Shown here: one piece after another, positions 45,933 through 54,536 of the stretch
Numbering within the stretch: the first letter of the stretch is position 1
Layout: each line of letters starts with the position of its first letter
Source of the DNA: Hyaloraphidium curvatum
Lineage: Eukaryota > Monoblepharomycota > Hyaloraphidiomycetes > Hyaloraphidiales > Hyaloraphidiaceae
Length of the DNA: 64,000 nt
Assembly: GCA_025558095.1 (NCBI GenBank)
Contig: JAIVFI010000018.1
Location: forward strand, 372,001 to 436,000
Direction: 5' to 3'
Position numbers and translations under genes: made by a program
Notes under the pieces: model-generated
The model's database searches: none
What the model was told of the DNA's origin: nothing
What the model saw: only the letters and a program-made list of their open reading frames with translations

Positions 45933-47843
45933 GCTTGCTCCGCCTTTGCGGCGCCCTGCTCCGTCTCCTGGGAGCCCGATTAGCTCCCCGTGTGCGTCAA
46001 CACACGGCACTATACCCACTTCATCTGCGAGGAGGCCGAATGAATTGACCTTGGGCACCAACTCATCCACGTCGCCCTTGCTTTTTGTGGCAGCGGGCTC
46101 TGCCGTCTGAGAGGGCTCCGGAGTCCCGCTTTGCTTCTCGTTCCCGGCGTCCTTCGCCTTCTTTGACGTCTCCCAGTTTGACGAGCTGGTCGACCTGGTC
46201 CGCTCCGCGTCGGGCGTCTGCGCGGATCTCCACGATGTGGCGGCCTCGGACTTCGCAGGGACGTGCTGCTGCTCGCCGTGCTCTCCGTGCTCTCCGTGGC
46301 CCTTGTCCCCGGCAACCGATCGCTTTCCGTCCCTTGCTCCTTTGCGTGCCTCCTCGGCGGCGGCAGCCTCCGCCCGCTTGGCACGCTGCTCTTCAAGCCT
46401 CTGCTTGTCCTCGAGCTGCTTCTGCTTCAGCTTCTCTTCCACGCGCTTCTCCACGGAGGTAACGTCGACGGGCCTCGCACCGCCGAACGGGTCGGATTTC
46501 TTCTTCGGCGGTGCCGCCGCAGAAGGCGAGGGCTCGGCGCTCGAGGGCCCATCGCTCGAGCCACCTTCCGCGGCGGCCCCCGTACCCGATCGTGGCTTTA
46601 GATCCAGTTTCTTCCGCTCCTTGGGCAGTTCAGATTCTGAGGATGACGTGGGCTCTTTCAGGAGGGCAGCTTGGCGTGCATTCACAATGCTTACCCCCGC
46701 TTCCGTCCCTAGACAACGGCGGGCCATAACGAGAGACTGGAGAACGTGGCGAGTCCCGCAAGCTGTCGCGCGAGCCGAAACCGTAGCGATCTCCCTCGCG
46801 TCCAGATGGCTCCCTCCGCACGGGCGGGAGGTTTTGGGGGGCCGCGGAAGACCTCCAGTCGCCCGTGGTCCGATCTTCTCCGCCGAAGCCTCCGAAACCT
46901 CCGCGATCCCGTTCGCGAGCTATCGAACGCAAGAAGAATATCAGCAACTTGACGAACCGTTCGCTAGCCTGAACCCACGCTCCGCAACATCGATTCGCAC
47001 CGGGCGACCCTGGTAAGGAGTTCCGTCCCCTTCAAGAGCAGAAACGAGGTCTGCCTTCGTCTCAAACTCGACGTAACCGAATCCTTTGGACTGCCCTTCG
47101 TGGTCCTTGACGATTCGGACGCTCGTCAGCTGCGGCAAGTCCCCATCAGTCAAGGCAAACGACGTGGCTCCGTGGAACCTGCCTTCAACGGGTCAAAAAA
47201 GTCCGTGACGTCTCTTTCATTGGCGCTGAACGGAAGGTTTCCAACGTACGCCGTGAAGGGCGGGCGGTCCGGAAGAGATTTCGCGCCGCCCTCCGAAGGG
47301 AAGGGGCGGCGCTCGCGTTCAGGCGCCCTGTACTCTCGGTCGGCGGATCGAGCAGGCGGGTAGTCGCGCTCCGGCGGTGGGCCTTGACGGCACGGTCAGG
47401 CTGCGGGCCGGCGGGCTGGCCCTTCGCACCCACCACGACTACGCCACATGTCATCGGACCCGCCGGGGCCCGCCCTGTCCGAAACCGGGTACCTCGAGGG
47501 CGGTCGGTCCCTCTCCCCACCGTACCGATCTCCGTAGCCGCGTTCCTGAACTCCCAGGGGCCGCGATGCTTCGCGTCCCGGTGAACGACGTTGGCACGAC
47601 TGCCACGCGATCCAGGGCCGGCACGCATCCTACCGTCACCACGGGAGAAGCCAGAGTTTCCAGATGCTGCGCGACGACGCGTCAGAGACAGCAACCGGCA
47701 CGCATCGCGAGGGACAACGAACATCCGGTCGGCAGGTCCTCCACATCGTCCGCCCACGAAGCCCCGGAAGAAGGCTGGGCCGCGAGGAAGTCCGTGAGGG
47801 ACATCTTCTCGCCCTTGGTGGTCTTTTTCTTGCCCGACGCCAT
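45929..47843 (-). CDS. TIF3: Translation initiation factor eIF4B (Tif3-like)
   Basis: RNA-binding cofactor of the eIF4A helicase. The start MASGKKKTTKGEKMSLTDFL and SWADDVEDLP match the eIF4B N-terminal signature. After introns an RRM follows: TAYVGNLPFSANERDVTDF (about 47250-47190), SVRIVKDHEGQSKGFGYVEF and YQGRPVRIDVAE. Downstream come Arg/Gly/Asp-rich repeats (GGFGGFGGEDR, RYGFGSRDS), then a basic-acidic coiled region (VEKRVEEKLKQKQLEDKQRL) and a Ser/Glu-rich tail. The last exon gives EETEQGAAKAEQA after removing a short intron beginning GTGGGT near 46020. Confidence 0.9.
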
Positions 47844-48079
47844 CGCTGCGACGTGGAGCGGTTTGTGTTGTGTGGTTGGCGACGTTTCTTTCTCCGCAGG
47901 CGGCGGCGATCAACCCGTCAGTAGGAATCTCCCACACCTCACTATACCAAGTGACAAGCTGGACGGCAGATGGACGGCCACGCCATTTGGGAAAGTCACG
48001 AACGAAAAGTGAATTGCATGAACTGAACAACCGGAGAGTTTGGTGCTCTGCTTGGCCACATGATGTAATCTGCACCCCA

Positions 48080-49057
48080 TGGAGAAGTAGGATTTGAAGA
48101 AAGAACATCAAGGGAGGATGTTGGAGCTGGAGACGGAGCTGGAGAAGGAGCGGAAGAAGCTGGAGAAGAAGATGCTGAAGATCGCCGAGCGAGAGAACTC
48201 CAAGCTGCTGGAAAAGCTCTTCAGGCAAGGCAATAGCCAAAAGCGTACTACCAGCTGCTGGGAAGACACACGCGAGGTGCAAGGGCAACCCTGTGCCCTT
48301 TGCAGAGCTGGTGCACCACATGGAAATGGTCACCAGTGCCGAGTACGTGACCAAGATCGAGGAAGGTCCCAGCAAGCTCACGTTCCCACCGCTTCCCAAG
48401 GCCACGATCACGCCTCCTGGTAACTTGCTGTGCCCCATCACCCTCAAGGAGCTGGAGGAGGTCTGAAGAAGGCTCATAACGGCAAGGCAGCGGATGAAGA
48501 TAGGATGAGGCTCGAGTTCTTCAAGTAACGGACCGCTGTGCTGAACAAGCTATTGTCGACCTCCTCAACGACGTGCTCAATAGCATCAACATGGAAGGCT
48601 GGGGCCAGACACTGCTGGTGATGCTGCACAAGAAGGAGCTAGCCCAAGAACGTGGCTGGCAACTACCGGGGCATCAGCATACAGATCTAGAGGACACTGG
48701 AGAACAAGGTCTTTTCCCTGGTCTGGAACACTTGGCTAGCTCCGTGGGCCGAACACTTGGCTATCAAACAGGCTAGCTCCCTGGGCCGAGTGCAACAAGC
48801 TCCTGGAAGGCTCACGGTTTGGGTTTGTGCACGGAGGTCGACCCTTCACGCAGTGTCTTGCTGAGGCGCTCTTCTCCCTGGCCAAGGCACGCAAGGAGAA
48901 GCTGATCATGGTGTTTGTAGATTTCACAAAGGCTTATGACATGGTTCAGCACCCGAGGTTGTGGAAGAAGCTGGAGGAGATGGGTGTACCCAGACAGGTT
49001 GTTGACATGTTCGAGATATGGCATTTGGGCGGGTGTGGGGAAGGCTCCGGGATGATG
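48080..49057 (+). pseudogene. LINE fragment, plus orientation, degenerate RT region
   Basis: Pieces in different frames match the linker and reverse-transcriptase part of the neighbouring LINE: ELETELEKERKKLEKKMLK, then KARKEKLIMVFVDFTKAYDM (RT motif A) and LEEMGVPRQVVDMFE. Frameshifts and in-frame stops are scattered throughout, and one extra base after VDMFE shifts the frame to IWHLGG. It ends exactly where a minus-strand LINE 3' end begins. Confidence 0.85.
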
Positions 49058-50133
49058 AATAGAATAAATAGTATTGGTGACCCGGACCTGCCCCTGGCTT
49101 GGCCGCTGTTACACCATGAGTTTGCTGCTAATTGCAAAGTTCATCGTCGTCGTGTGTCTTTTTCATTTTCCCAGTTTTCCTGTCCTTCATGGACTTTGAG
49201 AAGAAGCTGGCAATGGAAGTTGAGAGCCTTCTCCTTCTGCCGCCTCGCTTTGATTGTGGGCTCAAACTCCTTGATGCTAAGAGCCCAGAGCCAGGTCTCC
49301 ATGTTCCACTCGCGGCCTAGTGCTTCCAACCTAGTCTGCAGCTTCTGGCGCCGCTCCGCATTTGCTGAACAGTGAAACAGAAAGTGTTGTTCGTCTCCAA
49401 TGTGCTCAGGGTCATGCTTGCACGTTCTCTGCTGCACCTCAAGTCCTTGGTGCCTGCCTGTCTCCACCTCCAGGTCGTGGGTAGAGCACAGCAACTTTTG
49501 GACATCCCTCCGGTGCTTCTCCACCCGGATCAGGGATGGTCCGATGTGGCCAAAGGTCATGTCACACATCCTCCAAAAGTGCAGCTTGTCGTTGTCCTTG
49601 AGCTTCTGGGCATTGATCTCCCTGAACTCGCCCTTCACAAGATTCTCCACAGTCTCCTTGGGCCATGAGAAAGTGTCCTTCTCCCACATCTCCCTCCCAT
49701 CTTCGCCGCCATAGTATACAAGTAGTTCCCTCAGGAAGGCAGCCCAGTTCCAGGACCCCTTCAGTGCCTCGATCTTGAGCTCTTTGTAAAGTAGGTACGG
49801 TGCAGGATCCGCCGTTTTGATGTGCATGAGGAACTTGAGTGCCGACTCGTGGTCATGAACTGCAAGGGGGTACTGGCCAGTGATCGCATACAGACAGGCC
49901 AGGGAGGTAGACTTGGGCACATGAGTGACGGCACGAAGAGCTATGCATGTCACTTTGTCCCTGGTGCTTTCCCCGGCAAGGTACTCCTCCTTCGGCATCT
50001 CAACAATGAACGGGTTCCCATATTGGCCCACTGCCTTGACCTTTGTGTTGTAGAGCTTGAGCTGGAGGTCAGGACTCATCCCAGGCTGCTCCCTGATGTC
50101 ACGGAGCCAGAGCCCATAAGCAGCGTTCATCTA
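49058..50133 (-). mobile_element. LINE copy 1, 3' part (C-terminal ORF2 and tail)
   Basis: The minus-strand frame 50130-49141 (329 residues) is the ORF2 C-terminus beginning NAAYGLWLRDIREQPG and carrying a Cys/His motif with spacing TCKHDPEH...FLFHC, as at the end of many APE-type LINE ORF2 proteins. The 3' end is short and finishes in a TATTC-type microsatellite near 49058-49078 rather than poly-A. The protein is identical over its whole length to the copy at 54612-55622. The upstream half of this copy resumes at 53009, beyond the nested element. Confidence 0.88.
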
Positions 50134-50141
50134 GGCCTCTC
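50134..50141 (+). other. Left target-site duplication of the nested element
   Basis: GGCCTCTC here is repeated at 53009-53016. The uninterrupted LINE copy has a single GGCCTCTC at the same position (near 55604), so the 8 bases are a duplicated insertion target. Confidence 0.8.
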
Positions 50142-50150
50142 CGGAATTGA

Positions 50151-50275
50151 GTTTAGGAACACCCCCGTTTCGGTTTCCGTACACCCCCTGACTTGGTACA
50201 CCCCACAAAGGTTTTCGTTCACCCCTTGGGGTTTGCGAACACCCCATGTTTCAAGTTGGTTTTTGTACACCCCCG
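50151..50275 (+). repeat. Left terminal array of GWWCACCCC motif
   Basis: Six copies of G(A/T)(A/T)CACCCC lie at about 50157, 50179, 50196, 50217, 50237 and 50265, mostly preceded by GGTTT(T)-like bases, giving a loose 17-28-base unit. Such subterminal arrays usually bind a transposase. Confidence 0.85.
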
Positions 50276-50278
50276 TGA

Positions 50279-50446
50279 TCACTGTGCCGGTTCTTCTTCC
50301 TTCTCGGCATTCTCGATTTCATTCAATTCATCCAGCAACTCGCGAAATCTCTCTTCGTTCACGAGGGTGACCGGGATTTTCAACATTTCAAAGGTCTCGT
50401 GCTCGAGCCACTTTTGTCTCTCCGATTTCTCCATTACCCCATCCAT
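50279..50446 (-). CDS. Small ORF in nested element (55 aa), acidic
   Basis: This 55-residue frame starts MDGVMEKSERQKWLEHE and continues with a Glu-rich helix (ERFRELLDELNEIENAEK). It could be a separate small protein or the last exon of the upstream ORF ending at 50485, since GTGTGC and an AG lie at suitable places. No homologue is recognised. It abuts the left repeat array. Confidence 0.4.
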   Translation of the reverse strand: MDGVMEKSERQKWLEHETFEMLKIPVTLVNEERFRELLDELNEIENAEKEEEPAQ

Positions 50447-50484
50447 TACATCAAAAAACTACCGGTTTCTTGACGCGCATCCTT

Positions 50485-51111
50485 TCAGAGGCCGGCACAC
50501 CTCCCTTTGAACGACCCCTTGGACTTGCATAGTTCCGAGTCTTCTTCCTCCGTGCTCCACGCCGACCAAATCTTGCCGGGGACATCGGCAAGCTTCACCG
50601 CGTCGACGCTCTGGAGCTGGGTGGAATCGACGGCATCGGTCTTGCTGAAATCCGATGCGGAAAAGAACGAATTGACCGAATACGTGTAAGGACGCGTGAC
50701 GGGGTCGGCAAAGTTGGAACACGTCTGGAACTCGACCGAAAGGAGTGCCTTCATCGCGTCGTCCTTGGCGTCGTAGGTGGACAAACACACGGCCCCATCC
50801 GAGTTCTTGGCAACCAGTGCCCAAAAGAGAGACGACACCGGCCCCTCCTCCCTTTCGTTGTCGGTTCCGTCACTGCCCGAGTTCTCGCTGTCGCCATCGG
50901 ACTTGACCGGACTCGGCGGGTCCAGCTCAAAATCGCGAGGCTTCGACACCGGTTTCTTGGTCACGCGAGTCGCGGCGGCGGTGTTCCTGAATCGCGGCGA
51001 AGGAGGTGGCCTGGACAGGGAGATCTTCTTCGGGGGGGCAACCGCCTCCTCGTCGGAGGACTCAACCGCCTCCTCGACGGTGCGCTTGGCGAGCATCTTT
51101 CTTGGGGGCAT
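50485..51111 (-). CDS. Unknown protein in nested element (208 aa)
   Basis: The Lys/Arg/Pro/Ser-rich disordered N-terminus (MPPRKMLAKRTVEEAVESSD) has alternating basic and acidic patches, as in nuclear or DNA-binding proteins. A compact domain follows (VSSLFWALVAKNSDGAVCLS, ALLSVEFQTCSNFADPVTR). The family is not recognised. It shares orientation with the next ORF and lies 78 bases downstream of it, so the two may be co-expressed. Confidence 0.5.
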   Translation of the reverse strand: MPPRKMLAKRTVEEAVESSDEEAVAPPKKISLSRPPPSPRFRNTAAATRVTKKPVSKPRDFELDPPSPVKSDGDSENSGSDGTDNEREEGPVSSLFWALVAKNSDGAVCLSTYDAKDDAMKALLSVEFQTCSNFADPVTRPYTYSVNSFFSASDFSKTDAVDSTQLQSVDAVKLADVPGKIWSAWSTEEEDSELCKSKGSFKGRCAGL

Positions 51112-51189
51112 GCTGGTGTACTACAACAGGGGCAGAGAGATTGCTTCGGCGCATCTGAACGGGTCAGGTCATGAATTCGTCATGATCTA

Positions 51190-51822
51190 TCACATCAGAT
51201 TGCACCCTCCGCTTTCTTCTTCATCATCTTCGCTGTCCGATTCCCAACGATCGATTACCACGCGCTTCTTTGTTCTTTTCTTTGGGCGTTGCTTTGATCT
51301 TGGAGGCGGTGTCGGTGCCGAATCTGCCGTGCTGCTCGGTGGGGGCTCCTCCCAACCCGACACTTCCAATGCCTTTGGTTTCTTGGGGCTGTTTGCCCTC
51401 TTTCGTTCGATGGCGGAATTGATCTGCCTGAGGCAATTCTCGTGCATCGCAATCGGAATCTTGTGATTTTCATCGGCCGTGCCGAGAACCCCGGAAATGA
51501 TCATCGCGGCCTTCCGAAACGCAACCACCCTCTCGAAAATGTGTTGGAGATCAATGAGCCTGTACCTGGGTAAGGTGTCGTAGTCAAAGTCCTTGTTCAC
51601 ATCCACCATTCGCTCACCGGGCGCACCGCAATGCGAGTACACGTACGGGGTGTTGGGTGAACGAACCAACGTGTCTTCATTCAGGTGATACAGCTTGGAC
51701 AGGAACTTTCTCGCCGACACGAGGAGATTCGGGTCGGTTCGGTGCAATCTCGCCCACGAATCGACCTCCGACACGATGGTGGCTGCGGCGGATGATCGGA
51801 CGATGGCCTCGAACTGCTCCAT
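51190..51822 (-). CDS. Unknown protein in nested element (210 aa)
   Basis: The helical N-terminal 130 residues (MEQFEAIVRSSAAATIVSEV, FLSKLYHLNEDTLVRSPNTP, YRLIDLQHIFERVVAFRKAA) are followed by a Pro/Ser/Lys-rich tail ending in an acidic patch (SDSEDDEEESGG). The intact frame suggests it was under selection. No family assignment. It is divergent from the plus-strand ORF starting at 51874. Confidence 0.5.
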   Translation of the reverse strand: MEQFEAIVRSSAAATIVSEVDSWARLHRTDPNLLVSARKFLSKLYHLNEDTLVRSPNTPYVYSHCGAPGERMVDVNKDFDYDTLPRYRLIDLQHIFERVVAFRKAAMIISGVLGTADENHKIPIAMHENCLRQINSAIERKRANSPKKPKALEVSGWEEPPPSSTADSAPTPPPRSKQRPKKRTKKRVVIDRWESDSEDDEEESGGCNLM

Positions 51823-51873
51823 GTGGACTGTGCTGTTTCCAAGAATCTTTTTTTCGATTCGTTTTCTTTCATC

Positions 51874-52810
51874 ATGACGACACGCCTCCGTTGCAACTCA
51901 CCCACCAAAACGACGAAACGACCCTGCCGGAACGTGAGAGGAAGATGCAGATACCACGGAAAGGAGTCTTTCAGCCCTCGCATTCCTTTGATGGCGGGAA
52001 TCGGTGCCGGACTGGCCGCAGCCGTTACCTGGCCTCAGGGGTCTTCCACGAGCGTGAACTTGCGGGACCCGGGCACGGTTGCCCCTTTCCAAGGCGGACG
52101 AAGCAGCGGTCCCACCCCATCCACCGCCTTGACTTCCATCCCTCCTGACCTACTCGTGGACCAACGACGGCCGCAATGGACGGAAATGGAGCCCAACAAC
52201 GCCGCAACGGGGGTCATTGGTGCGTTTTCGTCCCTTTTGTCGGCGTGGGCACTGCGGCGATCTCCTACCGCTCAGTACCGAGTGGGAATCGTGTTGGCCC
52301 AAGATCGTCGGCGCACCTTGCTGCGACTTTGGCACCGCGACGGTATCTTTTCCTCCGGGCCCCCTGTCTATATCTCCTGGTGCAGCAACACCTTGGGATG
52401 GCGCGATGCGTTGGTTGGCGAGCCAGGCACGGCGCGTTCCCGACAGTCAATGCGCGTGCGGCGCCTGTCCCCGGACTTGCCGGTTCGTCGCAAAGGCCCC
52501 TACAAGGCCAATTCTCGTGCTTTTCGTCGACGGCGACTCGCCTTCCATGGACGTCCCTCGCAAGTTCGAGGTGGAGGGTGGATTTGCCCAGAAGAGCGTT
52601 TATCATCTGGTGGCGGCTTTCTACGTTGCAAATGGCGCGCATGTGACTCGCGTAGTCGGGCCGGTGGATGGGGACGTGTGGCTCTACGATGCCAACGTGG
52701 CGGGCGGTTTGGTGGACAAGGCCGGACACATGTGGTCCCGATTCGATCAAGAGGAACGGTTGGATTGGGATGGGAGGAAGTTGGATTCTCTCATTTATGT
52801 CATAGAATGA
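51874..52810 (+). pseudogene. Cys-motif / ubiquitin-hydrolase-like protein of nested element, in two frames
   Basis: The first frame starts MTTRLRCNSPTKTTKRPCRN and completes a C-x8-C-x6-C-x2-H motif like the small zinc motif seen in some large-DNA-virus and phage proteins. A hydrophobic segment follows (LMAGIGAGLAAAV). Past about 52270 the better frame is the one ending at 52810. It has CACGACPRTC, RPILVLFVDGDS, then VYHLVAAFYVANGAHVTRVV and DGDVWLYDAN, resembling the His-box half of USP-type ubiquitin hydrolases. I see no convincing Cys box. An intron or a frameshift must join the halves. It stops right before the right repeat array. Confidence 0.4.
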
Positions 52811-52814
52811 AGCG

Positions 52815-52997
52815 TGGGGTGTACCGACACGAAAGAGCTGACCGGGGTGCTTCAAAACCCAAAGGGGTGTGCGAAAACCTGGGTGGGGTGTGCCAAAACC
52901 CACAATATGGGGTGTACCAAAATTCAAGGGGGGGTGTACCAAACCAAAAGGGTGGCCCGCAGGGGTGCACGGATTCGAACCTACGGGTGTCCCTAAA
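52815..52997 (-). repeat. Right terminal array of GWWCACCCC motif (inverted)
   Basis: About eight copies of the motif complement (GGGGTGTAC and variants GGGGTGTGC, GGGGTGCTT, GGGGTGCAC) are spaced 15-30 bases apart and linked by AAAACC-type bases. The array ends in CCCTAAAC, the complement of the left GTTTAGG. Confidence 0.85.
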
Positions 52998-53008
52998 CAC
53001 TATTTGCT

Positions 53009-54536
53009 GGCCTCTCTGCCATGCACATGGTCCTTGCTCCGGCCGGTTGAGGTCAGCTGATACCCCAGAAGCTTGAAGCTGTCAACCCTCTTCAGCTCCT
53101 GGTCCCTGTACATGAGCTTTACACGGTGAGGTATCCTCCTGGCCATCCACTCTGTCTTGCTGACGTTGATCTCCAGCCCATTGGCACTGGCATATGCAGA
53201 CAGAAGATCCAGCTGCATCTTGGCATCCTTCACCGTCTTCGAGATCAAAGTGGTGTCGTCTGCAAAGAACAGAGCTAGCAAGCTGACCATCCTCTCCTGA
53301 TCCTCTTCCTCCTCAGACACCATGCCCAGATCCATCCCTTTTGCACCATTGGCCTCCATGAAAGCGGTGATGTCGTTGATGAACAAGATGAAGAACAGCG
53401 ACGAGAGAGGGTCCCCCTGCTTCACTCCTGTCAGGAACTTGATGAAGTCTGACTTGGTCCCCTCTTCATCCCGGAGCCGTCCCCACACGCGCCCGAACGC
53501 CATCTCGAACATGTCAACAACCTGTCTGGGTACACCCATCTCCTCCAGCTTCTTCCACAACCTCGGGTGCTGAACCATGTCAAAAGCCTTTGTGAAATCT
53601 ACAAACACCATGATCAGCTTCTCCTTGCGTGCCTTGGCCAGGGAGAAGAGTGCCTCGGCAAGGAACACTGCATGAAAGGTCGATCTCCGTGCACGGAATC
53701 CAAACTGCGAGCCTTCCAGCAGCTTGTTGCACTCAGCCCAGGGAGCTAGCCGAGCGTTCCAGACCAGGGAAAAGACCTTCTCCAGTGTCCTCTCTATGCT
53801 GATGCCTCGGCAGTTGCCAGCCAGGTTCTTGGGCCCCTTCTTGTGCAGCATCACCAGCAGCGCCCCAGTCTTGCATGTCGACGCCATTGAGCACGTCGTT
53901 GAGCAGATCGACAACAGCTTGCTTCAGCACAGTGGTCCCGTACTTGACGAACTCGAGCCTGATCCCATCCTCATCCGCTGCCCTGCCGTTAGGAGCCTTC
54001 TTCAGGACCTTCTCGAGCTCCTTGAGGGTGACGGGGCGCAGCAGGTTCCCAGGAGGCGTGATCGTGGCCTTGGGGAGCGGTGGGAACGTGAGCCTGGGGT
54101 CTTCCTCGATCTTGGTCACGTATTCGGCGCTGGCCGCCATCTCCATGTGGCGTACCAGCTCCGCAAGGGGCACGGGGTTGCCCTTCCGCCTCGCATAAGT
54201 CTTCCCAAGCAGTTGGTAGTATCCCTTATGCTCTCGCCTGAAGAGTCGTTCCAGCAGCTCAGAGTTCTTGTGCTCTGCGATCTTCCGCATCTTCTTCTCC
54301 AGCTTCTTCTCTCCTTCTCCAGCTCTCGCGCCGTCCTCATCATCCCGGAGCCTTCCCCACACCCGCCCAAATGCCATATCTCGAACATGTCAACAACCTG
54401 TCTGGGTACACCCATCTCCTCCAGCTTCTTCCACAACCTCGGGTGCTGCACCATGTCATAAGCCTTTGTGAAATCTACAAACACCATGATCAGCTTCTCC
54501 TTGCGTGCCTTGGCCAAGGAGAAGAGTAGAATAGAA
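53009..54536 (-). mobile_element. LINE copy 1, 5' part with reverse transcriptase
   Basis: Reading from 54345 down: coiled linker, FPPLPKATITPPGNLLRPVT, then in the next frame GNCRGISIERTLEKVFSLVW, SQFGFRARRSTFHAVFLAEA, MVFVDFTKAFDMVQHPRLWK (motif A), GVKQGDPLSSLFFILFIND (motif B) and LALFFADDTTLISKTV (motif C, catalytic FADD). It ends at VDSFKLLGYQLTSTGRSKD. One frameshift lies near 53870. Bases 54346-54536 are an extra fragment that repeats the degenerate sequence of 48868-49057 in inverted orientation. Confidence 0.88.

Larger units (their letters stand above)
50142..53008. mobile_element. Novel 2.87 kb terminal-inverted-repeat element inserted in a LINE
   Basis: The element is bounded by the 8-bp duplication GGCCTCTC. 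Its termini are imperfect inverted repeats sharing GTTTAGG followed by ACACCC (50151-50165; complement at 52984-52997). Inside each end lies an array of a motif with core GWWCACCCC (six copies left, about eight right, opposite orientation). Between the arrays sit four ORFs: three on the minus strand (50279-50446, 50485-51111, 51190-51822) and one broken frame on the plus strand (51874-52810), with 51 bases between the divergent pair. No transposase, integrase, polymerase or capsid motif is recognisable. Either it is a non-autonomous element with cargo or a type I do not know. Confidence 0.8.

Noticed and set aside
52958..52995. tRNA gene on the minus strand suggested by GGTTCGAATCC
   Set aside because: The B-box-like 11-mer is present, but the T-stem does not pair, there is no A box upstream, and the sequence is a variant of the element's terminal repeat unit.
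50142..53008. Maverick/Polinton or virophage insertion
   Set aside because: Too small, the duplication is 8 rather than 6 bases, and no polymerase B, integrase, packaging ATPase or capsid motif is visible.
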